Positions 34,379 through 43,302 of a DNA stretch of 64,000 nt are shown piece after piece. This DNA comes from Saccharopolyspora endophytica (GTDB taxonomy: Bacteria > Actinomycetota > Actinomycetes > Mycobacteriales > Pseudonocardiaceae), in contig NZ_JAGPXE010000003.1 in NCBI RefSeq assembly GCF_018070075.1, positions 186,001 to 250,000 of the forward strand. The letters are read 5' to 3'. Numbering within the stretch: position 1 is the stretch's first letter; each line of letters begins with the position of its first letter. The translations under genes and the position numbers were made by a program. The notes beneath the pieces were generated by a model. That model saw nothing but the letters and a program-made list of their open reading frames with translations, was not told where the DNA came from and did not search any database.

Positions 34379-35851
34379 TTATCCGTTGGCTTGCAGGGCT
34401 TCTTCGGTCGCCGCGGCGACCCCGTGGGAGCCGAGCACGTCGACGAGCTCGGCGACCCGCGCCTGGAACTCCTGGTGCGCGGCGAGTTCGTCGCCGAGCA
34501 GTCCGTCGCGCAGAGCGGCGGCGACGAACTCGCGCGTGCCGGAGGCGTTCGCGCGCGCGGTGCGCAGCGCCTCGGCGCCCGGATCCACCATCGCCGCGGT
34601 GTGCTCGGTGGTCCCGGGCGCGGTGGTGCAGCGCAGGTAGGCGGCCACGCTCAGCGCGAGGTGCTGCGGCACCCGACCGGCCTTGAGGTGCAGCGCGGCC
34701 GGTTCCGGGACGCGCTGGGCGAGCTTGGTCGAGCCGTCGGAGCCGACCTGCCGGGTGCGGTGGCCCAGCGCGCTGTTGCTCCAGCGCGTGAACAGCTGGG
34801 CGGAGTAGTCCTCGAAGTCGATGTCGGCGGGCATCGTCAGCGTCGGGAGGTAGTCGGCGCGCATCAGCCGCCGCGCGGCCTCGGCGATGTGCGGCCGGGC
34901 GATCGCCTCGGCGATGAGGTCGCAGCCGTCGAGCGCGCCCAGGTAGGCGATGAGCGAGTGCGTGCCGTTGAGCAGCCGCAGCTTCATCAGCTCGTAGGGC
35001 TCGACGTCGTCGGTGAAGGTGACCCCGCCGTGCTCCCAGGCCGGACGTCCGGCGGCGAAGTGGTCCTCCAGCACCCACATGCTGAACGGTTCGGCGGGCA
35101 CCGGGGCCTCGTCGCGCAGGCCGAGCCGGTCGGCGACGGCCTGGCGGTAGGCGTCGGTGGTCGCCGGCACGATCCGGTCGACCATCCCGTTCGGGAAGCT
35201 GACCGATCCGCGCAGGTAGGCGAGCAGGTCTTCGCGCTCGGCGGCGGGCAGGGCCTCGGCGAACTCGCGCACCAGGCGCCCGGTGAGCTCACCGTTGCCG
35301 GTGAGGTTGTCGCAGCTCAGGATCGCCACCGGCGAGGCGTGCGTGGCCGCGCGGCGCTGGAGCGCGCGGGCCAGCCGGCCGATGGTGGTGCGCGGTGCGC
35401 CACCGGCCAGGTCGGCTCGGATCCCCGGGTCGTCGAGGTCGAGGGACTTGGTGCGCGGCGAGTAGCTGTAGCCCTTCTCGGTGATCGTCAGCGTGACGAT
35501 GCGGGTCTCGTGCGCCGACAGCGCGTCCAGCACGGCGTCCGGCTGCTGCGCGGCGACCAGCACGTCGCTGTGCACGGCCGGGACGCCGACCTCGGTGCGC
35601 TCCGGGGAGATCTCCACGACCCCGTAGCGCATGTCCTGCTCCCGCATGGCCTCGGCGATCGCCGCCGAGGAGTTGGCCACGCCGACGATCGCCCACGGCC
35701 CCTCGGTGTGCTCCAGCGCGCGGGCGGTGTGCACGGCCTGGTGCGCGCGGTGGAAGTTGCCGAGTCCCAGGTGGACGATGCCCGGCGCGCCCAGCGAGCG
35801 GTGGTGCTGCAGGGCGGAGACGGGCGTGGTGGACGCGTTGAGTCGTTGCAT
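34379..35851 (-). CDS. Mannitol dehydrogenase family protein (polyol dehydrogenase or fructuronate reductase)
   Basis: Long-chain dehydrogenase of 490 residues. GIVHLGLGNFHRAHQA is the N-terminal Rossmann motif, ILSCDNLTGNG carries the Asn/Asp site, FPNGMVDRIVPATT the linker, and KLRLLNGTHS the catalytic Lys/Asn/His. It interconverts mannitol/fructose, arabinitol/xylulose or mannonate/fructuronate with NAD(P). It follows the LacI gene by ten bases. Confidence 0.9.
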   Translation of the reverse strand: MQRLNASTTPVSALQHHRSLGAPGIVHLGLGNFHRAHQAVHTARALEHTEGPWAIVGVANSSAAIAEAMREQDMRYGVVEISPERTEVGVPAVHSDVLVAAQQPDAVLDALSAHETRIVTLTITEKGYSYSPRTKSLDLDDPGIRADLAGGAPRTTIGRLARALQRRAATHASPVAILSCDNLTGNGELTGRLVREFAEALPAAEREDLLAYLRGSVSFPNGMVDRIVPATTDAYRQAVADRLGLRDEAPVPAEPFSMWVLEDHFAAGRPAWEHGGVTFTDDVEPYELMKLRLLNGTHSLIAYLGALDGCDLIAEAIARPHIAEAARRLMRADYLPTLTMPADIDFEDYSAQLFTRWSNSALGHRTRQVGSDGSTKLAQRVPEPAALHLKAGRVPQHLALSVAAYLRCTTAPGTTEHTAAMVDPGAEALRTARANASGTREFVAAALRDGLLGDELAAHQEFQARVAELVDVLGSHGVAAATEEALQANG

Positions 35852-35861
35852 GGCGAACCAA

Positions 35862-36848
35862 TCAGGCGGGCCGGCGGGCGGCGGGAGCGGTCGAGTCGCG
35901 CACGACCAGGTGCGCGGGCAGCAGGTGCTTGCGCGGCGGCGGGCGGTGGCCGCCCAGGATCGGGCCGAGCAGCTCCATGCTCATCGATCCCGCCTTGGAC
36001 CACGGGATGGAGATGGAGGTCAGCGACGGCCGGGAGACCTCGGTGAGCGCCACGTCGTCGATGCCGATGACGCTGAGCCCGTCGGGGACCTGCACGCCCA
36101 GCGCGCGAGCGCCCTTGATCACGCCGAAGGCGACCAGGTCGTTGTGGGTGATCACCGCCGATGCGCCGGTGGCCAGCACGCTGGCGGCCACGGCCGTTCC
36201 GGCGGCGACGGTCTCGGCGTGCCAGTCCAGCACGTGCAGCGCGATGCCGGCCTCGGCGGCGAGGGCTTCGACGAGTCGCACGCGGCGGGGGCTGGACCAG
36301 GAGTGGGTGGAGCCGGAGACGAACGCGATGCGCTCGTGGCCCAGCGCGGCGAGGTAGTCGACGGCCTGGCGCAGGCCGTCGCCAGCGTCGGCGAGCACGC
36401 AGTCGACGGCGTCGTGCTCCTGGTTGATCAGCACTGACGGCGTCGACCCGCACAGCTCGACGAGCTCGTCGGCCGGCAGCCGCGACGAGCACAGCACGAT
36501 GGCCGAGACCTGGCTGCGCAGGTGCGCGATGGCCTCGCGTTCGCGCTCCGGGTCGCGGTCGGTGTCGTGGAGCACCAGGGTGTGCCTGCGCCTGCGGCCT
36601 TCGCCCTGCGCCGCCTTGACCAGCGTGCCGTAGACGGGGTTGGCGATGTCGGGCACGACCATCGCCACCGTGGAACCGGCGACCTGCGCCTCGGCGGGCT
36701 TGGCGGTCTGGTAGCCCAGCTCCTGGGCCGCGTCGAGCACCTTGCGCAAGGTGTCCGGGCCGAGCCGCTGCGGGTCGCTGAAGGCGCGCGAGGCCGTGGA
36801 CAGCGCGACGTCGGCGCGTTTCGCCACGTCGGTCAAGGTCGGCGCCAT
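35862..36848 (-). CDS. LacI family transcriptional regulator
   Basis: Repressor of 328 residues. HTH at 3-50 (TLTDVAKRADVALSTASRAF), then a periplasmic-binding-protein-like ligand domain (VAMVVPDIANPVYGTLV; ITHNDLVAFGVIKGA; VIGIDDV). ATG 36848 follows GGAGGGG; the 19-codon longer start crosses the promoter. First gene of the polyol operon and probably autoregulated through the TTGCGCAA site 55 bases upstream. Confidence 0.92.
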   Translation of the reverse strand: MAPTLTDVAKRADVALSTASRAFSDPQRLGPDTLRKVLDAAQELGYQTAKPAEAQVAGSTVAMVVPDIANPVYGTLVKAAQGEGRRRRHTLVLHDTDRDPEREREAIAHLRSQVSAIVLCSSRLPADELVELCGSTPSVLINQEHDAVDCVLADAGDGLRQAVDYLAALGHERIAFVSGSTHSWSSPRRVRLVEALAAEAGIALHVLDWHAETVAAGTAVAASVLATGASAVITHNDLVAFGVIKGARALGVQVPDGLSVIGIDDVALTEVSRPSLTSISIPWSKAGSMSMELLGPILGGHRPPPRKHLLPAHLVVRDSTAPAARRPA

Positions 36849-36903
36849 CGCCCCTCCGCTCCGTCGCACCCCGGCGGTGCGCCGGGCAGAGCAGATCTTG
36901 ACC

Positions 36904-36919
36904 AACCTTGCGCAAACTT
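36904..36919. promoter_or_regulatory. LacI-type operator around TTGCGCAA
   Basis: The 16-bp block has perfect 8-bp centre TTGCGCAA (36908-36915) and outer AA/TT symmetry with two mismatched positions. The central CG step is typical of LacI-family sites, and it lies in the LacI promoter. Confidence 0.65.
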
Positions 36920-36958
36920 GTCAACCTCTTGCCGAACTCACCCGCCCAGAGCCCGCCG

Positions 36959-37116
36959 CAGGACGGCTGGGTGCTCGCCGCCGGAGACAACGGCCGCGGG
37001 CAGTGCGATGTCGCGTCGCGGCGCGACGTCGTAGCCGTCGCCGCCGGGACGCCGCAGTCGGCAACAACGACGACGGTCAATGCGACACCGCGCAGTGGCA
37101 CATCCGGTCGGACTGA
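36959..37116 (+). pseudogene. Remnant of an RCC1-repeat (beta-propeller) gene
   Basis: Two adjacent frames encode matching RCC1 repeat pieces: GWVLAAGDNGRGQCDVAS then RRDVVAVAAG in one frame, and AVGNNDDGQCDTAQW in the next, ending at a stop at 37116. RCC1 repeats of the 'A.G.N..GQCD...W..V.AVAAG' kind normally come about 50 residues apart; here the HTVGL segment between them is deleted and the frame broken. No start is visible. It is a decayed end of a gene, wedged between the LacI promoter and the next regulator. Confidence 0.65.
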
Positions 37117-37122
37117 GCGGGA

Positions 37123-38418
37123 CTAGTCGAGGGCGGTGCCGGATTGGCCCAGGGCTTCGCCGACGCGCAGCCGGTAGAGGCGGGTCGGACGGCCGCGCCG
37201 GGTGGGTTGCGCGCTGCCCTCGGAGGTGACCAGTTCGGCGGTGCCGAGCTTGCGGATCAGCCGCCTCCCGCTCGGGTCGGTGATGCCGAGCAAGGTGGCC
37301 AGCTCGCTGGGCGAGACCGCGCGCCCGCCCAACTCGCGCTCCAGCGACACCAGGCGGGACAGCGTCGTCGGACTCAACCCGACCTCGCGGGCCGTCCGCT
37401 CCAGCTCGGCGCTGTGGTCCCGGTAGGCGAACTCGGTGCGCCGTCCGCCACCACCGATCGGTCCGATGATGATGCCGCTGTCCTCGATGACGAACCCGCA
37501 CGAGTGCGGCTCGGCCTCGGCGCGCACCGCCGCGCGCTCGGCGAGCGAGATCCCGGCGCGCACCGAAGCGCCCAGGCCGAAACCGGCGGCGATGCGCACG
37601 TCCATGCTGCGCTCGGCCTGCTGCAGTGCGGGAACCACCTGCCAGCCCGCGGTCGCGCGCTCCAGCAGTGCCTTGTGGGCGAACAGGACCAGTCCGCGCT
37701 TGCCGCGGTTCTCCACCCAGGAACCGGCCAAGTGCGGGTCCTGCAGCAGGATCTCGCGCAACCCCGCCCGCGCGCGCTCGACGTCCTCACCGTCGCGGAC
37801 CTGGAAGACCCCGGCGGCGAAGCGGGAATCCTCGGCCTGACCGGCCTTCACCCGCAGCAGCAGGTCCTGCAGCTCGGCGCGCACGGATGCCGCCAGCAGG
37901 TCGGTGTCGACCACCGGTGCCTCCGCGCGCAGCGCCTCCGCGACCTCCAGGCGCGGGGTGATCACCACGCCGCCGTTGCGCAGCGCCGCGCGGTGGTGGT
38001 CCACGATCTCCGCGATCGGCTGTCCCGTGGCGTACGGGAGCGCGGAGTGGCGGACGCCGAGCGTGGTGGCGACCTCCTGGATCACGTGGTGGTCGAAGGT
38101 GTCGATGCTGGCCCTGCGGTGCTCGGGGTAGTCGCTGCGCATCCTGGCGACCGCCAGGGCCAGCTCGAGCGAGCTCGGCCGAGCCACGGCCATCGGCAGG
38201 TCCTCCGGGACCTCACCGCGCACGGCCTCGTAGGAGCGCGGGCCGATGAGCAGCCCGTTCACCCCCGGCGAGGCGAGCAGTTCCCGTAATCGGTCCCCGG
38301 CCTGGGCGGGTTCCCCGCAGATGGCCCAGCGCAGGGTCACGCCGGAGACGGTGCTCGCTGCCTGGCGGAAGACCTCCTGGTGCCGCGTGTGCACCAGGAC
38401 GCCGATCACCACGCTCAT
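37123..38418 (-). CDS. Three-part transcriptional regulator of uncertain family (PBP-like, cyclase-palm-like, winged helix)
   Basis: Protein of 431 residues. Residues 1-175 look like a PrpR-N/binding-protein-type sensor fold (VVIGVLVHTRHQEVFRQAAS; NGLLIGPRSYEAV; GVVITPRLEVAEAL). Residues about 195-320 resemble a degenerate GGDEF/GTP-cyclohydrolase-III palm (VFQVRDGEDVERA; VRIAAGFGLGASVRAG, AERAAVRAEAE, CGFVIED). Residues 335-420 form a winged helix (LSPTTLSRLVSLERELGG; LATLLGITDPSGRRLIRKLG). I know no named member. Last in a run of minus-strand genes, 77 bases from a receiver-less winged-helix gene. Ligand unknown; nucleotide binding is conjecture. Confidence 0.7.
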   Translation of the reverse strand: MSVVIGVLVHTRHQEVFRQAASTVSGVTLRWAICGEPAQAGDRLRELLASPGVNGLLIGPRSYEAVRGEVPEDLPMAVARPSSLELALAVARMRSDYPEHRRASIDTFDHHVIQEVATTLGVRHSALPYATGQPIAEIVDHHRAALRNGGVVITPRLEVAEALRAEAPVVDTDLLAASVRAELQDLLLRVKAGQAEDSRFAAGVFQVRDGEDVERARAGLREILLQDPHLAGSWVENRGKRGLVLFAHKALLERATAGWQVVPALQQAERSMDVRIAAGFGLGASVRAGISLAERAAVRAEAEPHSCGFVIEDSGIIIGPIGGGGRRTEFAYRDHSAELERTAREVGLSPTTLSRLVSLERELGGRAVSPSELATLLGITDPSGRRLIRKLGTAELVTSEGSAQPTRRGRPTRLYRLRVGEALGQSGTALD

Positions 38419-38495
38419 GTCCCCACCCGGATTCAGTTCGCCGACGAAACTTCACCAGGATTGCGCGATCGCTGGTCGGGGTCAACGCGATCGGT

Positions 38496-38984
38496 CTAGT
38501 CGGTGATGATTCGGATGCGCTCGGCGTGATCGAGTCGATATCCGACGCCGCGCACCGTCGTGATGAGATCCATCTCGGGACCGAGCTTGTTGCGGATCCG
38601 GCGGACGTGGACGTCGACCGTGCGCGTGCGGGGTTCGCTGGAGAAGTCCCACACCGCCGCCAGCAGCGTGTTGCGGTGGTGCACCCGTCCGGGGTTGCGG
38701 GCCAGGAACAGCAGCAGGTCGAACTCCAGCCGCGTGAAGCGGATGTGGGTGCCGTCCGGGCGGACGATCTGCCTGGCGGCGACCAGGATTCGCAGCGTCG
38801 GCGACTCCACCGGAGCGGCGTCCACCGTGGACTGCGCCGGGATCGCCTCGCGCAGCTCGGCGTTGCGGGTCAGTATCCTCTCCAGGAGACCCAGGTCTTC
38901 GCGGGTGACCACGAATCGAGCGGTGACCTCGACGAGACCGGCGTCGGCCGGGGCGAAGTCCGCTGTGGTCGGTTCCAGCGTCAT
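38496..38984 (-). CDS. Winged-helix (OmpR/PhoB-type) DNA-binding protein without receiver
   Basis: Protein of 162 residues: the C-terminal 95 residues are a complete Trans_reg_C domain (RFTRLEFDLLLFLARNPGRV; RTVDVHVRRIRNKLG; ITTVRGVGYRLD), but the N-terminal 65 residues are not a receiver (no Asp phosphorylation site) and resemble nothing I know. ATG 38984 follows GGAG nine bases upstream; ATG 38999 is an alternative and the longer frame to 39152 is unlikely. Such orphan regulators act constitutively or through partner proteins. Confidence 0.8.
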   Translation of the reverse strand: MTLEPTTADFAPADAGLVEVTARFVVTREDLGLLERILTRNAELREAIPAQSTVDAAPVESPTLRILVAARQIVRPDGTHIRFTRLEFDLLLFLARNPGRVHHRNTLLAAVWDFSSEPRTRTVDVHVRRIRNKLGPEMDLITTVRGVGYRLDHAERIRIITD

Positions 38985-39181
38985 GGCACGTTTCTCCATC
39001 GCTGCGGGGTGTGAGCGGGCGGGAGCGGAAGAGCTCAACCGCGCGGACACGCAGCGGAGGCGACCCACAGCAGGTCGATGTGCGCGCGCTGCACCAGCAG
39101 CGGTCCGGAGGCCATGCCACCAGATGGAATCAGGGTCGGTGACCCTCGTCAAAGCGTGCTCGTACAGTGGGAATACGCAGG

Positions 39182-39664
39182 TCAGCGACGGAACCAGCGG
39201 CGCCGGCGCGGCTTGGGGGCCTGCGCGGCGGCCGGTTTCGGGATTTCGGGAGGCTGTGGGGCCGGTCGTTGCGACCGCCAGCGCTCGACCAGCGAGTCCA
39301 CGTTGACCGGTGCGATCGCGATCTGCGGGCCGGCCGGGAAGCGCAGGTGCTCGACGATGCGCCGGTTGAGCTCGGCGGCGACCTCGCGCACGGCCTGCTC
39401 GCTGGTCAGCTCGGCGATGGTCTCGGGCAGCCGGTCGATCTCGCGCCGCAGGCGCAGGGGAGTGGGCAGCAGCGCGTCACCGGAGAGACCCTCGCGGCGG
39501 ATCTGCTCCTTGATCCACCACTGCTCGTCCAGCGGCTCCCCGGCCCCCGGCAGCGGCTTGCCCGAACCGGGCAGGTCGTCGAACTCGCCGCGCTCTTGGG
39601 CGGTGCGGATCTGCCGGTCCACCCACGACTCGAAGGTGACCCCGGGAGGTTTGCGCTCGGCCAT
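39182..39664 (-). CDS. DUF1992 (DnaJ homologue subfamily C member 28-like) protein
   Basis: Protein of 160 residues with the DUF1992 core at 8-75: ESWVDRQIRTAQERGEFDDLPGSGKPL and EQWWIKEQIRREGL. The C-terminal part is Pro/Lys/Arg-rich and ends RRRRWFRR. Function unknown; a chaperone link comes only from the eukaryotic relative. Confidence 0.88.
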   Translation of the reverse strand: MAERKPPGVTFESWVDRQIRTAQERGEFDDLPGSGKPLPGAGEPLDEQWWIKEQIRREGLSGDALLPTPLRLRREIDRLPETIAELTSEQAVREVAAELNRRIVEHLRFPAGPQIAIAPVNVDSLVERWRSQRPAPQPPEIPKPAAAQAPKPRRRRWFRR

Positions 39665-39703
39665 GACGCGATTGTCCGGGACGAGCGCCGGCCCGCGCCA
39701 CCG

Positions 39704-40213
39704 TCAGAGGGCGCGGCGCAGGAACCCGTTGAGCAGCGCGGCCTGGCCGGCGTGCTGCAGGTCGTCGGCGATCACGCTCACCAGGCGCACGCCGAGGGTG
39801 ACCGGCGGGGACCAGCTGGCGTCGATGATCTCGTCCAGGTCGGCGTCTCCGAGGCCGGTGACGAACCGCAGCGTCTGCTCGTGCACCGCGTCGTAGTAGC
39901 CGGTCAGCAGCTCACCGGAGGCGCGCACCGACTCGACCTGATCCGAGTCGTGGCCGTAACCGGTGTCCTCCTCGTCCAGCGGCAGCCCGAACCGCGCGGC
40001 CCAGTTCTGCACCAGCCACACCTGCTCGGTCTCGGCGACGTCGGCGATGTGATCGTCCTGCACCCGCGCCAGGTGCCACAGCAACCAGGCGATCGAGTTG
40101 GAGTCGGGGTCGATGCGGTGCGCCAGCGCCTCCTCGTCGAGACCGACGACCGCTTCGTGCACCACTCCCTGAATCCGGCTGAACGCATCGACGAGCACAT
40201 CGGCGCTGGTCAT
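39704..40213 (-). CDS. DinB/DUF664 family mycothiol-dependent transferase-like protein
   Basis: Four-helix protein of 169 residues: VLVDAFSRIQGVVHEAVVGL, SIAWLLWHLARVQDDHIADV (His ligand), and VSVIADDLQHAGQAALLNG (second His ligand). The three-His metal site of DinB proteins is recognisable. In actinomycetes this group includes mycothiol S-transferases. It stands alone upstream of DUF1992. Confidence 0.85.
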   Translation of the reverse strand: MTSADVLVDAFSRIQGVVHEAVVGLDEEALAHRIDPDSNSIAWLLWHLARVQDDHIADVAETEQVWLVQNWAARFGLPLDEEDTGYGHDSDQVESVRASGELLTGYYDAVHEQTLRFVTGLGDADLDEIIDASWSPPVTLGVRLVSVIADDLQHAGQAALLNGFLRRAL

Positions 40214-40309
40214 CCGGTCCCGCTCCTCACATCCGGCGGCAAACGCTTGCGCACACCGTACGGCGCGCCGGCCTCAGCGGCAGCGGATCCGAGACGGCGT
40301 GTTGCGGTG

Positions 40310-41233
40310 TCAGCGGCGCGGCGGGACCGGGATGCGGTCGAGATCGGACGCGACGACGATCGTGCCGTCGAAGACCTCAGCCGCCTCGTCGTGGAAGCGG
40401 CGCGGATCGGTGTAGCGCTGCGAGAAGTGGGTCAGCACCAGGCACCGCACCCCGCAGTCGGCCGCGACCCGGGCGGCCTGCCCGGCGGTCAGGTGCCGGT
40501 ACCGATCCGCCAGGTCGGCGTCCTGGTCGAGGAAGGTCGATTCGATCACCAGCATGTCCGCGTCGTCGGCGAGCTCGAACACGCCGTCGCAGAGCCGGGT
40601 GTCCATCACGAACGCGAACCGCTGACCGGGTCGCTCCTCGCTGACCTCCGCCAGCTCCACGGTCCGGTCGCCGACCCGCACCGATCCCTCCCGCTGGAGC
40701 CTGCCGATGTCGGGTCCGCGCACGCCCAGCTCCGCCAGCGCGTCCGGCAGCATGCGGCGGCCGTCGGGTTCTTCGAGCCGGTAGCCGAACACCTCGATGC
40801 GGTGTTCCAGCCGCACCGCCCGCAACGATCCGAACGGACCTCGCGCGATCGTGCCGTCGCCGGTGATCGGGTGCTCGTCGAGCTGGACCGTGTCGTCGTA
40901 GGCCGCCGCGTAGCGCAGGTGGCCGAAGAACTTCGCGCCCGACGCCGGGTAGTGCGCGTGCACCGCGCCGCGAACCCGGTCGCTCGACATCCGGTGCACC
41001 ACGCCGGGCACCCCCAGGCAGTGATCACCGTGGAAGTGGGTGATGCACAGGTGGTCGACGTCGTTGGCGCTGACGCCGGCGAAGGTCATCTGCCGCTGCG
41101 TGCCCTCACCCGGGTCGAACAGCAGCCCCAGACCGTCCCAGCGCAGCAGGTAGCCGTTGTGGTTGCGGGTGCGGGTCGGCGCCTGGCTTGCCGTGCCGAG
41201 CACGACGAGTTCCCGGTTGGACACGTCGAGCAC
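40310..41233 (-). CDS. rnz: Ribonuclease Z
   Basis: tRNA 3'-processing endonuclease of 307 residues. The MBL metal motif HFHGDH at 66-71, [18 protein letters not shown] at the start, [22 protein letters not shown] and the C-terminal LTHFSQRY are all characteristic of RNase Z; the exosite arm (about 170-190) is the short bacterial version. GTG 41233 start; GTG 41224 would drop three residues. Adjacent to but not overlapping the cytochrome b gene. Confidence 0.92.
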   Translation of the reverse strand: MLDVSNRELVVLGTASQAPTRTRNHNGYLLRWDGLGLLFDPGEGTQRQMTFAGVSANDVDHLCITHFHGDHCLGVPGVVHRMSSDRVRGAVHAHYPASGAKFFGHLRYAAAYDDTVQLDEHPITGDGTIARGPFGSLRAVRLEHRIEVFGYRLEEPDGRRMLPDALAELGVRGPDIGRLQREGSVRVGDRTVELAEVSEERPGQRFAFVMDTRLCDGVFELADDADMLVIESTFLDQDADLADRYRHLTAGQAARVAADCGVRCLVLTHFSQRYTDPRRFHDEAAEVFDGTIVVASDLDRIPVPPRR

Positions 41234-41267
41234 CCTATGCGCCGGACCGGCTCGCGCGGAGCGGGCC

Positions 41268-42905
41268 TCAGTCTTCGGGCGGGCGTGGTCGACCGGATTT
41301 CACCGGCGATTCCTCGTCGTGTTCCTGCGCGGACTCCAACGCCCGGGTTTCCTCGGGCGGGTCGGGCCGCAGCAGGCTGCCGGGGACGGAGTGCCCCGCG
41401 GCGCCGAGCTTGTTCATCTTCTTGGGCACCGGCGCGCCCTGGTAGTCCAGCGGTTCCGGGTGACCGTGCCCGTCGACCGGGCCGAGCGGCTGGTGCACCT
41501 CGATGAACTCGCCGTGCGGGAGCCGCTTGACGATGCCTGTTTCCACGCCGTGCTCCAGCACCTCGCGGTCGCTGCGCTGCAACCCGATGCAGATCCGGTA
41601 GGTGATGTAGTAGGCCAGCGGCGGGAGCACCAGCACCCCGACGCGCCCGGCCCAGGTCATCATGTTCAGCGACAGGTTGAACACGAAGGCGACGATGTCG
41701 TTCATCCCGGAGATGAGCACGACGACGAAGAACGCGATCGCCATCATGCCCAGCGAGGTGCGGACCGGGTTGTCGCGCGGCCGCTGCAGCAGGTTGTGGT
41801 GCGCGTCGTCGCCGCTGAGCTTGCGCTCCAGCATCGGGTACATCGCGGCGACGGTGAACACCAGGCCCATGCCCAGGATCAGCGGGAAGAACGGCGATCC
41901 GATGGTGAACGGACCGAGGTAGAGCTCCCACGGCGGCCACAACCGGCCCATCCCGTCGGTCCACATCATGTACCAGTCCGGCTGGGAGGCCGAGGAGACC
42001 TTCGACGCGACGTAAGGGCCGAAGTTCCAGATCGCGTTGATCTGGAAGATGCCGCTCATGACCGCCAGCACGCCGGTGACGATGAGGAAGAACCCGGTCG
42101 CCTTCACCGCGAACACCGGCATGATCCGCACGCCCACCACGTTGGACTCGGTGCGCTTGGGGCCCGGGTACTGGGTGTGCTTCTGGTACCACACGATCGC
42201 CAAGTGGACCGCCACGAGCGCGAGGATGATCCCGGGCAGCAGGAACACGTGGAACAGGTAGAAGCGCGGGATGATCTCGGTGCCGGGGAACTCCGCGCCG
42301 AACAGCAGCCAGTGCAGCCACGTGCCGATGACCGGGATGGACAGCAGGATGCCGGAGGCGATCCGGAGGCCGGTGCCGGAGAGCAGGTCGTCGGGCAGCG
42401 AGTAGCCGATGAAGCCCTCGAACATGCCCAGCACGAACAGGCTGACGCCGATGAGCCAGTTCGTCTCGCGCGGGCGGCGGAACGCGCCGGTGAAGAAGAT
42501 CCGGAACATGTGCGCCACGATCGCGGCCATGAAGATCAGCGCGCCCCAGTGGTGCAGCTGCCGGGCGAACATCCCGCCCCTGACCTCGAAGGAGATGTCG
42601 AGCGTGCTCTCGAACGCCCGGGACATCTCGACGCCGCGCAGGTTGGTGTACCGGCCGTCGTAGGTCACCTCGGCCATCGAGGGGTCGAAGAAGTACGCGA
42701 GGTAGGTGCCGGTCAGCAGCAGGACGATGAAGCTGTAGAGGGCGATCTCGCCGAGCAGGAATCCCCAGTTGGTGGGGAAGACCTTGTTGAGCTGGCGCCT
42801 CATCCCCGGTGCCGCGCGGAACCGCTGGTCCAGCTCGTCGGCTCCCTCGGCCACCGAGCGGGACAGCTTGCTCTCGGGCTTCGTCGGCTGGGTCAGCTTG
42901 CTCAT
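41268..42905 (-). CDS. qcrB: Cytochrome b subunit of the bc1 menaquinol:cytochrome c reductase (QcrB)
   Basis: Membrane protein of 545 residues with eight helices. Haem ligands are in [21 protein letters not shown] and the second pair in LHWLLFG...[16 protein letters not shown] is the quinol-oxidation PEWY variant. The long hydrophilic C-terminal tail is typical of actinobacterial QcrB. Unlike the usual qcrCAB cluster it has no cytochrome c or Rieske gene beside it: neighbours are rnz and a 61-residue membrane protein. It is either a second copy or a separated locus. ATG 42905. Confidence 0.92.
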   Translation of the reverse strand: MSKLTQPTKPESKLSRSVAEGADELDQRFRAAPGMRRQLNKVFPTNWGFLLGEIALYSFIVLLLTGTYLAYFFDPSMAEVTYDGRYTNLRGVEMSRAFESTLDISFEVRGGMFARQLHHWGALIFMAAIVAHMFRIFFTGAFRRPRETNWLIGVSLFVLGMFEGFIGYSLPDDLLSGTGLRIASGILLSIPVIGTWLHWLLFGAEFPGTEIIPRFYLFHVFLLPGIILALVAVHLAIVWYQKHTQYPGPKRTESNVVGVRIMPVFAVKATGFFLIVTGVLAVMSGIFQINAIWNFGPYVASKVSSASQPDWYMMWTDGMGRLWPPWELYLGPFTIGSPFFPLILGMGLVFTVAAMYPMLERKLSGDDAHHNLLQRPRDNPVRTSLGMMAIAFFVVVLISGMNDIVAFVFNLSLNMMTWAGRVGVLVLPPLAYYITYRICIGLQRSDREVLEHGVETGIVKRLPHGEFIEVHQPLGPVDGHGHPEPLDYQGAPVPKKMNKLGAAGHSVPGSLLRPDPPEETRALESAQEHDEESPVKSGRPRPPED

Positions 42906-42985
42906 GTCGACCCCAGGTGTCCCGGATTCACGACATTGCCGACCCAGACTACTGCTTTCGGCGGTGCCGAGCAGCCGAGTTCGTG

Positions 42986-43171
42986 CTACTTCGAGTGGAA
43001 GAGGGCCTCGAAGAAGGTGGTCAGCGAGCCGATGACGGTGGTCACCGCGCCGACGATGGTGGTGACCGCGTTGCGGACCGCCTCAGCGGCCGAGACGGGA
43101 TCGCGCACGAGCAGGGAGCCGCACACCAGCACCACGAGAATCACGATCACGGTCACGGCTTTGCGGTTCAT
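42986..43171 (-). CDS. Small single-helix membrane protein, 61 residues
   Basis: [19 protein letters not shown] starts a clear transmembrane helix, followed by a hydrophobic, amphipathic C-terminal half ([20 protein letters not shown]) ending FHSK. ATG 43171 has GGAGG eight bases upstream, which fixes the start. Similar mini-proteins are common in actinomycetes, function unknown. It lies 80 bases upstream of the cytochrome b gene on the same strand and could be co-transcribed. Confidence 0.8.
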   Translation of the reverse strand: MNRKAVTVIVILVVLVCGSLLVRDPVSAAEAVRNAVTTIVGAVTTVIGSLTTFFEALFHSK

Positions 43172-43218
43172 GCGATCAGCCTCCGTCGGTCCGCCCGGCG
43201 CCGCAGGAACCCTACCTT

Positions 43219-43279
43219 GCACACCCGTCCCAGCCGTCACGCGACGGCGTCACGCGTGTCACGTCTGGGACGGGTGTGC
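43219..43279 (-). terminator. Long compound hairpin after yceI
   Basis: Arms 43219-43233 and 43265-43279 are perfect 15-bp complements. The 31-base loop holds a second hairpin (CCGTC-ACGC-GACGG) and two copies of CGTCACGCG. It starts 24 bases after the YceI stop, so it probably terminates that gene. Confidence 0.75.
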
Positions 43280-43302
43280 CGCAGCGGCGCCGGCGGGTGC
43301 CG

